NCBI GenBank assembly: GCA_973895155.1
Contig: OZ316892.1
Location: 11,222,001-11,286,000, forward strand
Reading direction: 5' to 3'
DNA from: Marsupella aquatica
Lineage: Eukaryota; Marchantiophyta
DNA length: 64,000 bases
In this document: positions 45,920 through 55,905 of the stretch, one piece after another
How the letters are laid out: every line of letters begins with the position of its first letter
Position numbering within the stretch: the first letter of the stretch is position 1
Notes under the pieces: model-generated
Databases searched by the model: none
Told to the model about the DNA's origin: nothing
The model's input: the letters and a program-made list of their open reading frames with translations, nothing else
Program-made: the position numbers and the translations under genes

Positions 45920-46984
45920 ATGCTTGCTCAAGGTTTTACAAGGATGGTGTATGATCCTTGTGTGTATACAAAATCAGTCAAGAATGATGTATTTGGTTTC
46001 ATCATTCTGGTGATCTATGTGGATGACATGCTGATTGTGGCTAAAGATTAATATGAGGTTGACAGTCTCAAGGCAAAATTGAGTGCTGAATTCAGGATGA
46101 AGGATCTTGGTAAGGCCAAGAGGATCTTAGGGATGGAGATTTTTAGGAACTCTGATACTGGACAGTTGTGCTTGAGTCAGGGCCAGTATGCGAGGAAAGT
46201 ACTTGCACGATTCAACATGGAAAACTGTAAGCCAGTGAGTATTTCTTTAGCTTCACATTTCAAGTTATCATCGGCTTTCTCTCCTACGGATGCTGTGGAG
46301 AAAGGTCTGATGGCTAAGATTCCTTATGAGAAGGCAGTAGGCAGTCTGATGTATTTGATGACTTGTACTAGGCCTGACTTGGCCCTAGCGATGGGCAAGG
46401 TTAGCAGATTCATGTCAAATCCAGGGAAGGTACATTGGGAAGCTGTGAAGTGGATTCTCAGGTATCTAAAAGGAACACAGGACTATGGATTACTATTTGA
46501 TAACAGATCAGATAGAACGTTAGTTGGCTATGTAGATTTTGACTATGGAGGCTGTCTGGATACAAGGAGGTCTACAACTGGGTTTGTATACACTCTTGGA
46601 GGAGGATGTATCAATTGGAAATCTACCTTGCAAAAGTGCATATCTCAGTCTACTACGAAAGCAGAGTATGTTGCAGCAGTAGAAGCAGCAAAGGAAGCAA
46701 TTTGGTTGGACAAGTTGATCGCGGAGATGGGTTTAGAGCATAGCAAAATGAATCTAAACTATGATAGTCAGAGTGCTCTTCACTTGGCTGCTAACCAGGT
46801 GATGGATAGCAGGGTGAGGCACATTGATATCAGGTACCATTTTATCAGGCAAGCAGTGTCTGATAAAACTTTTGAGCTAGTCAAGATTGATGGAAAGCTC
46901 AATCCCGCTGATGCCTTTACCAAAGTGATTCCTTTGGAGAGTTTCTCAAGACATCGTGCTACTTTGCAGGTTTTGCAGTTGTAA
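45920..46984 (+). pseudogene. Copia 1 reverse transcriptase C-terminal part and RNase H
   Basis: Resumes Copia 1 directly after the ATTTC duplication: MLAQGFTR, the catalytic YVDDM (near 46018-46032), TAA at 46049, then MKDLGKAKRILGMEI, the RNase H block SLMYLMTCTRPD, GFVYTLGGGCINWKS and STTKAEYVAA. It ends with TAA at 46982. The frame matches 37111-37751 exactly. Confidence 0.94.
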
Positions 46985-47180
46985 TGCAAGTAGAGTTATT
47001 TAACAATGTGTGACTATTTGTATATGGATTACTCATTCCTGTTAGGCTACGGCTTAGTTCTAGTTAACCCTTAGTTAACCCTTGTGGTTTTTAGGGGGAG
47101 ACCTGGTTTGGTGATTGTCTAGAACTTCCCGCTGAGGATTCCATATGATAGCATTTAGTTCAGTCCCCAAGACAAGACTC

Positions 47181-47191
47181 AAAGGGGAGTT
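47181..47191 (+). other. polypurine tract of Copia 1
   Basis: AAAGGGGAGTT directly before the 3' LTR. This is the expected plus-strand priming site. Confidence 0.85.
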
Positions 47192-47535
47192 TGTTAGATA
47201 TTGCTCTAGTCTTGTGACTCATGAGCTAACTACAATTAGGCTAACTTGGGTTAGGACTTAGCTAATGTTAGCGGTAGTGCTGTTGTGTATATAGCCAGGG
47301 CTGATGCCAGACCCTGGTGGAACTTAGGCTCATTGTTATGGAGCTAGTTGAGAGATAGGGAGAGCTTGTGCTGTGGATGTTTGGTATGGCCGGTCGGCCT
47401 AAAGTGCAGTAAAGCTCTTGTGTGCCCCTGTGGACGTAGCCTCATGTGGAGGTGAACCATGTATCTCTCTGTGTCGACTATTGTGCATTAGATGGTTCAT
47501 GGGCTTGTCGTTGCGAATGTCGTCTATGCTCAACA
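47192..47535 (+). repeat. 3' LTR of Copia 1
   Basis: 344 bp, TGTTAGATATTG to CTCAACA, followed by the second GTGAC copy at 47536-47540. About 15 differences from the 5' LTR, all transitions by eye. Confidence 0.96.
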
Positions 47536-47540
47536 GTGAC

Positions 47541-47646
47541 CAAAGTGCTCTTTGGCCATAGGCCTGGTCATATTCACTATTACTAGGGAGTGTCAAAGGC
47601 TTCCCAAGGGAGACTCCAAAGTGCCATAAGTGTGGTTGCAAGTCTT
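47541..47646 (+). repeat. repeat unit A, right part
   Basis: Continues unit A after the Copia element: CAAAGTGCTCTTTGGCCATA, then CCTGGTCATATTCACTATTACT, then the AGACTCCAAAGTGCCATAAG end block. It shows the uninterrupted form of the site that holds the Helitron-like element in unit B (CACTA|TTACT here). Confidence 0.85.
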
Positions 47647-47964
47647 ACACCTGCTACTAGTACAACAACAATGTGCACCAGTTTCTAGCATGAAGATTTG
47701 TCAATGTGCATTGAATTCAAAGTTAATGAGGGCCCCACTTTCATCTAGCCTAGAACTTCCATTCAAATATGCCTCCATGAGAGTGACTTAGGTTGAGGTC
47801 CTTGAAAGAGCAATGCCCACTATACTAGCAGATGATTGACTTTGACAAAGTGAAGTCCTAACATTGGGACCTGGCTGAATATGGTGTGTATCTGGGCGGG
47901 TAGTCTAGAATATTACAACTAGATGTGAAGAATATACAGGGAAATATATGACACGGTGAGAGAA

Positions 47965-48290
47965 TATTGAGCAAAAATGACATCCACAATGGCAAGCCCA
48001 TGAACATCCAATGCACAAGTAGTCAACACAAAGAGATACATGGTTCACCTCAGCTAAGGCTATGTCCAGGGGAACACACGAGAGCTTTATTACACTCTAG
48101 GCCCATTGGCATATTGAGTCTCAGCTATACAAGATATCTCTATCTTTCAACTAGCTCCATAACAATGACCCTGAGTTCCTTCTATCCAAATAAACAAACA
48201 CCTATTGGGATATAGTGTGCAACCTAGATTGTAACTAAGGTCAACTATAGTTACAATTGTAGCCCTAGACCTAAGAGTAAATGCCTAACA
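47965..48290 (-). mobile_element. solo LTR of the Copia 1 family
   Basis: The reverse complement of this 326-bp stretch follows the Copia 1 LTR. It contains the counterparts of GGTTCATGGGCTTG, GTGAACCATGTATCTCT and AAGCTCTTGTGTG, and ends CTAACA on the + strand (TGTTAG on the - strand). It is diverged from both Copia 1 LTRs, so it is an older insertion. It lacks internal sequence. The target duplication is not clean, and the first base pair reads TA instead of TG. Confidence 0.85.
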
Positions 48291-48424
48291 TGTATACAAC
48301 ATACAACATGAGGGAAGACAAATGATTTCACATGATAGCCATGGAGTGGAGGACCAAAGGAAGATTCTCTTTGTCATCTTGTGACCAAAGCTCTATATGA
48401 CCACAAGCCTGGTAATATTCACTA

Positions 48425-48662
48425 CGAGCCCTATGCCTGTGCATTGCACGGCGCAAGGAGGGGCGGCCCATAGGGTGACGGGCCGGGGCATTATGGGGCA
48501 GTGTGGGGAAGCACATATGTGCCAGGGGTGCCCATTTCCTCCATCAATGATCAAGGAAAACAGTCAAACAAATCCAATGGTTGTGGATCTTTCCCGCCCA
48601 TGAGATTTTTTGTATTGGGACAAAGGACGAAAACATGCGGGATCCCTTATTATAGTCGAAGA
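48425..48662 (-). mobile_element. Helitron-like non-autonomous element, copy 2
   Basis: 238 bp, similar along its full length to 433-662. On the - strand it starts TCTTCGACTATAATAAGGG and ends with a hairpin (GTGC/GCAC) near a terminal CTCG. Unit A provides the empty site: CACTA|TTACT there, CACTA|element|TCACT here. The insertion therefore lies between A and T with no duplication, which is how Helitrons insert. It is non-coding. The CTCG end is unusual for the class. Confidence 0.72.
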
Positions 48663-48729
48663 TCACTAAGGGGTATCAAAGGCTTTCCCACGGAAGACTC
48701 CAAAGTGCCATAAGTACGGTTGCAAGTCT

Positions 48730-50972
48730 CCTTTGCAAGAGAAATAAAAGGGTGGGGATTAACTTTGACCCGACACTTATTTGTGACATTACCAACAACC
48801 AAATTTGTTGGCTGCGGAAATATCCCGCAGACAACTTTTGCAGGACAGGGCTAGGGTGACTCACAAGCTTTCCGCCCGCATCCGGTCCTAGAATGATCGT
48901 CGGTAGTCGATGCCGGGAGAATATTTGACATCCCATACCATACACAGCCCAGCACTGGGTGGCATACGAGATACGGTGCCATGTACGAGTATGTCGTATA
49001 GAAGTTGGAATGTGAAAGCAAGGAAAGCGAAATAAGACAGGAAAATGTGAAACGAAGGAAGAGAAACGAAGGAATGAGAAAACTCACCTCCAAAATAAAC
49101 GAAGAAAGAGTCGAGTGAAGCAAAAGGCGTGCAAAGCATCGACGTTCTTCGACGAATTTGAACCAAAAAAACGACATTCTAAACCCCTCTCTGACTGCTT
49201 CGTGACGACTGACGTGCCGATGTTCTTACAACAACAATAACCCCACTAGAAGGCTCGCTCTGCTTGTGACCCTGCGCACGCACTGATTCGCTCGCTCGCT
49301 CGCTCACCGTGCAGCATCCGTCATTCCGTCCCATTCCGCCACTTGAACAATCAATCAGTGCTTCTTCAGTCGAAACTTTCCCGAAATTTTCCTCTCGCAA
49401 CCCTTGCTCACTGGACCTTCCACTGGAGCTGTCTCTGCGGGTCCCGAGTCATTGCGGCAAGGCGTCTGCGGGTAGCCAATTCGACGGGGTTTTGGTTGAT
49501 TGAGGTGGGTGTGGAAATTGCCCTTCTTCTGTTGCGCTCGATATTTGCTTTTTGCGTTGTGTTTTTCCGTATTTTGTCGAGGAGGCGTGTTGGACCTTCG
49601 AAAGGAATTGGTCTCGGGATCGTGCTCTCTCGTGGTTTTGAAATTTGCCTGCAGTCAAGCTAGGGTTTCGGAAGTCAGTCTGTTGGAGCAGCGAGAAGAA
49701 AGGTGCCCTATATCCTGACAGTCAAGTCAGTGAGTAAGTGGTCACATTGTAGATTTCGGGTTGCTGTGAGGGCTACTCGGGTTCGGTCTCGGGACCGTCT
49801 TCGAAACGAAACTCGGCTAGAGTTGAACTCTTCCGAGCTTCGAAAGAGTAATGATTATTTCTATCGTTTTGCTCACTTGAGGTGCGTTCAAGGTGCAGAA
49901 GGATTGACTGACGGGAAATTTTGAAGCGGTGCGGCTTTAGGTTGGAGGTTCCTTACGGAAGGCTGGTCATCAGGGTAATGAAAGTTGTTGCTATTGCTGC
50001 TCCTTCGTGTTGCAGATTTGGTGGTGCAAGCGTCTGAGACGCTTCTGACGTTCTGACGTTCTGACGTCGACGCGGGTGGTGCTGGAGGGTCGCGAACCTG
50101 CCTAGCGGGGGTGGAGCAGAGTTTTTTTTCCCTTCTGCTCGTGGAGCTCGGGACAGCGAGCAAGTGATCACCCTGGATAGATCGAGCTTTGGAGGAGAAA
50201 ATAGTCGTGCCTTCTGTCGTCTCACGAGGTGGTCTTAGGGTTTACATGGATATCGGGCGACCAGCAGACTCAGCGTTGCGAAAGTAATTTGGTATTACGG
50301 TGGTGATCTTGTATAGCGGCAGTAGGGTGGGAAGGCAACATTTGGATGGGCACGCTTTATTGTGTATTTTGGCTCCATTATTGGGGCGGGGCCGCGGGTC
50401 ATTGCGGTTCGTCCAACGTTAAGTGCTATCAAAATTATGGGATCTGCATTTGAATGAGCGGGTTATTATGGCCTGCTGTTTAACGACGAGTAGAAAATGG
50501 AATGCACTCACTCTTGCCTCACTGGGGCCAAAGCTATGGTTGGGATATCCTTTGTTGAAAATTACGTAACGAGCAGTGTTTTTAGTCCTTTCAACGTGTT
50601 GGTGGTATGGTGAGTGTGCCTGTAGTGCAGTTCGCATTGAAATAAAATCTTATTTCCGCTTCGGAAGCTGAATTTTTGGGGCACGAATGAAGACCCGAAT
50701 GCTCGAGCTCTGAAGCTGTTTTCCGAAGGTTTGATTTCTGTGCTGGGAGCTCTACTACTTCCGAGCGATTGAGAGAGCTCTTCCAACGTCATTGCGGCGA
50801 ACGTGTCTGTCCCTGCCAATGGCCACTGAGTGGAAGCGAGCGAGTTGAAAGAAGACCTTTCAAGTTCACCACCCAGCTCGGACAGAGCTTGCTGGAGGGT
50901 GCTTTAGGGGGAGAGTGCCATTGTTTGGGATGAGCGCTAAGAGGGTCGGGGTCCAAACGGTGATGAGCGGAC
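48730..50972. other. upstream region of EPL1
   Basis: Non-coding. From about 49150 it becomes GC-richer with a (GCTC)n run at 49289-49306, and probably holds the EPL1 promoter and a long 5' UTR, possibly with an intron. Open frames here (for example 49343-49663) resemble nothing I know. I cannot place the transcription start. Confidence 0.45.
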
Positions 50973-53900
50973 ATGAGTAGTAGGTTGACTTTTCGGCCCC
51001 GCCCATTGGACATCCACAAAAAGCTTCCCATTGTCAAATCAGTAAAGGATCTTGACAGCGATGAAGGGGTCTCCCGCACCGTGCACCATAATCATATCGC
51101 ATTGGATGCTGAAAATGAGCTGGTATGCACATCTCTTTTTCTCCGTCTCCTTATTCTTCTTCTCCCACGTTTCTGGACTTCTCATATTCGACTTCAACTT
51201 GTTCCAATTGCCAAGGGATCATCGATTTTCTCTCTCCAGCTTTCCTCTCATGATTTACGAGGGAATTGTTAAGCTACTTGTGGCCTATCGATAAATCCTA
51301 CATTCCTTAAAATTGTCCGTCCGTTTGTGGGAACATCAAAATACCTGTATATGCTTCACAGTTTTAGAAATTCGTTATGGGTAACTTTAAGTTCATTTCG
51401 AAGTGTCAGATGCTGTACCTTTTGCCAGAGTTCCTACCCCTGAAGTCACGAATTTGGGTTTCCGTTTGAGGTTCAGGGTTTTTTAAATCATCCCTAATGT
51501 TCATCATAGCATCATCAGCCTTATTGGTTCCATTCCCTTTGGCCATCCATTGTTCTCGGATATACTTTACGCCATACCAACAATTCTTCCGGGCCATTCC
51601 TGTGACATGGCTGCGCTTGCTGTGAAAAGCAAAATGTTGGCAGGCTGTTTGACTATTTCTGATCTCGTACTTCAGGTTTTGTCAACTCCAACTAGACGAG
51701 GTGGGGCAGAAATTCCAACGCCCAATTTTGAGGTGGTGGATTCATATGAGAGAGACTATACACGCTCTTTTAATCAGCCTCCATCATATCTTCGTGGTCG
51801 GGGAGGTAAGCTAGGATTGGTCGCTTAGGAGGTGATTAGCGTAGCATCTAACTTTTGGGCTCCAGTTGCTATACTCGAAGATGTGGCGACATGAAAGTCT
51901 TTCGACTATTGGATATCCATGCTCTGAACTTGCAACGTAGCGCTGCATCGTTCATACGAGTCTACTGTAAGAGACGTCCAGGAAAAGCCCAGTCTTTGAA
52001 TGGAACGAGCTCAAGGAATATGTGGTCGGGTCTGGATGATTTGGTAAGATCGTCCACAAGTGCGTAGATTTCTTCAGTTCGTCTCCATCAGGGTCACATC
52101 AAATGCTCGTCGCATGTTTATAAAACATGCATTGTTGAATTTTGGCGTCTTTGTTTTCAGCAAGAAGCGAGGCAGCAGAATATGTTGAATATGATTTGGA
52201 TGATGAGGATGAGGATTGGTTGCAACAACTCAATGCAGAGCGTAGAATACTGGCGCCTGAAAGGTATCACGTAACCTCATTGACCTATGTGTCGTCCATC
52301 TGATTTTAGATTAGGTTTCATGTGCATTCCACCGGCTTTTTTTGAGGTAGTTAGTTTCCGCTTTTTTGTGACTGCTGCCTAGAAGTGTCTTCGTTTTCGA
52401 GCTGACTCTCAGAAATCTTCTCATTCTGCTCCCAATTTTGCATTTAAATGCTTCTCCTGGCAGAAGTGCTGGGGGGGGAGAGGGGGCGGGGGGGGGGGGG
52501 CGCCTTTTGTATAGATAGGTGAAAAAACTCACACATGGAGCTAACTACGAAATTCTGATGCTGTTCTTTTTACTGGTTGTCATAGCGATCGTTAATGTGC
52601 TCATTGAAGGGTAGTGGGCTGGGTAATGAGTTTTCTGGACAGCCTGTGTCTGTTTGTACTTCCTCCCTTCAAGGAGGTGCAGTGGTCCTACATATTCTGC
52701 ACATCTGGTTTAGTGTGTCCACTCTTCTCTCACTCGTAGATGTTACCTGCTCAGGTTTGAGTGGATGCTATACAAAATGGAGCTGTTGGATCACAAATCT
52801 CGAGAACGAGCAGGAGGCATGCCCACTTCTCAGGGTGTGCATATGCCTGTTCTTTTGCCTCATGGTGCTGCAGTTGAGGTAAGCCTTACATCAACCGGAA
52901 TATGCCTTATTTTGTTTAGCTAGACGATAACGGATTTTCTTCAAGTCAGTGCAGTTGGAAATAGCGCTTTGTGAGCAAACGATGTCTCTCTCGCTTCTTG
53001 AAACAGTTGAGGTGGTCTCTGATAGTGACATTTACCTTGACAGGCATTGCGAGGTCACACCAGCAGGTTTGCTGTTCTTGATGCAGTTTATGAGTACTGG
53101 AAGTCAAAGGTATGGTGATCACTACTCACTGTGTGGTCAGTTGAATAGCTTAGGTGTTAGTTATGCCAGTCTTGGGTCAGTTTACTGCAACAGTGCTAGT
53201 GCTGAAAGTTGGGTTTCTCAAATACAGTGCAACCATTATACTTTCACTATGTAAACAATTGTAGGTGTTCACCTTGCCAATCTTTGGTCAGTTTACTTCG
53301 AGATGGGTGGCAATGAAAATTATGTTTGTGAAAATTTGTGAAAATCATCATACCTTGACTAATCACACATATTCTTCTGTTGAAATGTTTGCAGCGAGAT
53401 CGCTGGCAGAAGCCTATCTTGCGCCGACTACAGGTCAGTCTCACAAAGCTAGTTATGAGTACAAAGTGTAGTTTTCAAATTTCTGGAATGATAAACATGT
53501 ATTTAATAGTGAGCTGAAGAAGCCCAGCTCGAATCTTCATCCTCTGGGGTTCGTCTTCGAAACCCATTGGAAGAACTGTACAGAAATATTCAGTTAACTC
53601 GATAGGTCCCGGGAAATACCATTGCAGAAGAGAAGCCAGAATCATGCGACATTGGGGGATAGCTATTCTAGTTGACGACACTGAAGGAAAAGCCAGAGAA
53701 CATGCTTGCGTTTGGCGTGTGCTTATTCTTTTTACCTGGACAGATTGATGAGGAGATTGAGGAAATTGAGTTTTCTCAGAAACTGTGGTGAAGTTACATA
53801 TCCAATTGCTTCTGTTAAACTCCCGGCTAACTAAGAAATGTGATCATGCAGCCACCCCCACCGGTGAATGACACCAACCCATTCAATGTCTTCAGGCCGA

Positions 53901-55905
53901 GGGAGAAAGTGCATAGGCCGCATACCCGTCGCGTAAGTAAATCGTATCTGTGGTTCCCTCGCAGAGATGTATTGTCCTTTCGGTAATTCAGTTGAGCTTT
54001 TAGTTTAGTATATTCTGATCGAGGCTTTACAGTCCACTGTCATCCCAATCGTTTCATCTCAATAAATTATCTCCAACTTTTGGCATCCGAACGTCGCTCT
54101 ATAGACATGTCTGGTTTCCTTATCCCACCGAAAAATGTTGTTTTGTACTGTTTGTTCGTTTAAGACTACTAGTTCTAATAAGGGTTGATACTGGCTGTTA
54201 CAGATGCAAAGACGTGAAAATGACCTCTCATCGTTTGAGAAGCTACGTCAGGTGAATTCATCTTTTCCTTCCCCTTCTACATCACATGCCCTCAAGAAAC
54301 ATGGAAACTACGATTTCGTTACCTGGAAGACTTGACATAATTGCGGATCACATGTGCCTTTTGCTTCATTTTTCTTTGATGTAAGAATACAGGACCTAAG
54401 TGAGCCTATGTTGGCATGTTTAGGTTCGCCGAAATTTGGAGCAATCCAGGCACCTGATTATGGGATTGCAAAAGGTATGTGTTGTTTTCACAATTGGCTG
54501 CCATTGTGGTCTCTTGTATGGTGAAATACCTAGTTTACTCAAGGTTGGTGGTTGACTTATATGACGTGAATATAATATCATACATGACATTAGACAAGTA
54601 TTTAAAGTCAGGTTCCAGGAATTTCAGTTGTCTGGATTGACGCACCCATATAAGGGGTGTTTTAAAATTCATATGAAGCACAACGAAATTGTGGGAATTC
54701 TGTATGTAATTGATGATTTTCATAAAAAAATATGGATCCAAAAGTGCACAATTTGAGTACCGCTAAACAAGAACGAGAGTTGATACTACACTTCGCCACA
54801 TTCAGATAGTTGAGGAAATCTGGCAGTATAGGACGAAACTGCATCTGTAGTTTGTATGCTCATTCAGCTGTTGTAAGAACACAGAGGGAAGAGAAGAAGC
54901 GTGAGCTGGTGGAATGTGAAGCGACTTTACAAAGAATGCAAATAAAGTTGAAGGTCTGCTTATCTTCGTTGACCTGTACTATATCTTCATGTCACCAACT
55001 CGACTTTAGGACCTTGCAGCAGTAATTCATTTATTTGCTTTTACTATCTTGCACTGAGGAGCTCCGGATAATCTCATTGCAATGAACCTTGTTACTAACG
55101 TTTAGTGTGTTGATTACAGCACGATTCTCGTATTGATGATGATGGGCTGATGGCCACAAACTCATCCATATTTGCACCCCGGAAATTCCCCCCATCAAAA
55201 CGGGTCGAGGATGGCCACAACTTAGGGGTGCAGGGTTCCAATGCTGGAGCACCTGATCAGATGAATGGACATGGTGGGTCATTGCGACACCCCCCAGAGT
55301 TGTCTACTCCAGCAGCGGATGGGGCTGTAGGAGATCAGATGGATCGCATGAGGCACAAGCGAAAGCGAAGGCGATTGCCTCCACCACGAGGTCGACCCAT
55401 GAGAAGGGTCAGTAGGCTTTTAAGCTTTTTCTGGCTGAGTAAATGATCTGTTGCAAAGCCAATTTTTACAAGGTTTGTCATTTCTTGGTGGTACCTGATG
55501 CTGTTTTCTGGCTTTTGGATGCAGATGAAAGTGATGGACTCGTTGGAGCCTGTATTATTGTTTACTAAACCCTTAGATGCTGAGAAGCTGGCAGCTGCCG
55601 GAATTCTCCCCCCTATTGAACCTCCTGTAGAAAATGGTTTGAGTACAGCACCTTGTCGTTTCCATGGTAGAATTGGTCGAGGGGGCCGCATCATCTTTGA
55701 TCGTTGGAACCCTCTAACCCGCAGCCCAATAGGTAGTCCTAGTTTCCCATTTGCCTCGGCTCAATCAAGGTCATCACCAGGAGAGAGGTTTCATGCTCCA
55801 CCACCTCCAAGGCTGGATATAGATGCAACGACTCACCCTAACCTTAAAAGTGCCACTGCAGCTGCAGTTGATCACACTTCCAGTACGAATGCACCTCCTG
55901 CTTGA
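50973..55905 (+). CDS. EPL1: Enhancer of Polycomb-like protein (EPL1)
   Basis: EPL1 is the scaffold of the Piccolo/NuA4 histone H4/H2A acetyltransferase module in the nucleus (family knowledge). Twelve exons: 50973-51122, 51676-51805, 52161-52263, 52755-52878, 53044-53109, 53395-53433, 53852-53932, 54204-54251, 54424-54474, 54885-54953, 55120-55407 and 55525-55905. All borders are GT..AG and phases agree, giving 509 residues. The N-terminal SSRLTFRPRPLDIHKKLP is the plant EPL1 start. Next are VVDSYERDY, the acidic YDLDDEDEDWL, the domain core (FAVLDAVYEYWKSK, RDRWQKPILRRLQ), PPPPVNDTNPFNVFRPRE and RRENDLSSFEKLRQVRRNLEQ. The coiled region EEKKRELVECEATLQRMQ follows. Around residue 375 there is a basic patch, HKRKRRRLPPPRGRP, a likely nuclear signal or nucleic-acid contact. 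The tail is Ser/Pro/Ala-rich. No damage seen. Confidence 0.93.
52471..52500 (+). repeat. G-rich tract in EPL1 intron 3
   Basis: Thirty bases that are nearly all G (runs of 8, 5 and more, broken by AGA and C), lying in the intron between 52263 and 52755. It could fold as a G-quadruplex in DNA or pre-mRNA. It is also a region prone to length errors. Confidence 0.9.

Larger units (their letters stand above)
31313..47535 (+). mobile_element. Ty1/copia retrotransposon 1, hosting nested insertions
   Basis: A full element with 344-bp LTRs, a tRNA-Met primer site, gag, protease, integrase, reverse transcriptase and RNase H in copia order, and a purine tract before the 3' LTR. It is flanked by a perfect GTGAC duplication (31308-31312 and 47536-47540). 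Two insertions lie inside: 35917-37105 and 37752-45914. Removing them with one target copy each leaves about 6.9 kb and a single unshifted frame from 33345 to 46984. Seven in-frame stops (33672, 33909, 33966, 34131, 34398, 37713, 46049) make it non-autonomous today. The LTRs differ at about 15 positions by eye, all transitions. Confidence 0.96.
47647..48729 (+). repeat. repeat unit B
   Basis: Second, adjacent copy of the repeat, colinear with unit A. Without its two insertions it is about 0.52 kb, compared with about 0.55 kb for A without the SINE and Copia. It ends with the same AGACTCCAAAGTGCCATAAG and TTGCAAGTCT. It holds a solo LTR and a Helitron-like element that A lacks. Whether the tandem arrangement is local duplication or the family's normal form is not known. 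Confidence 0.85.
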
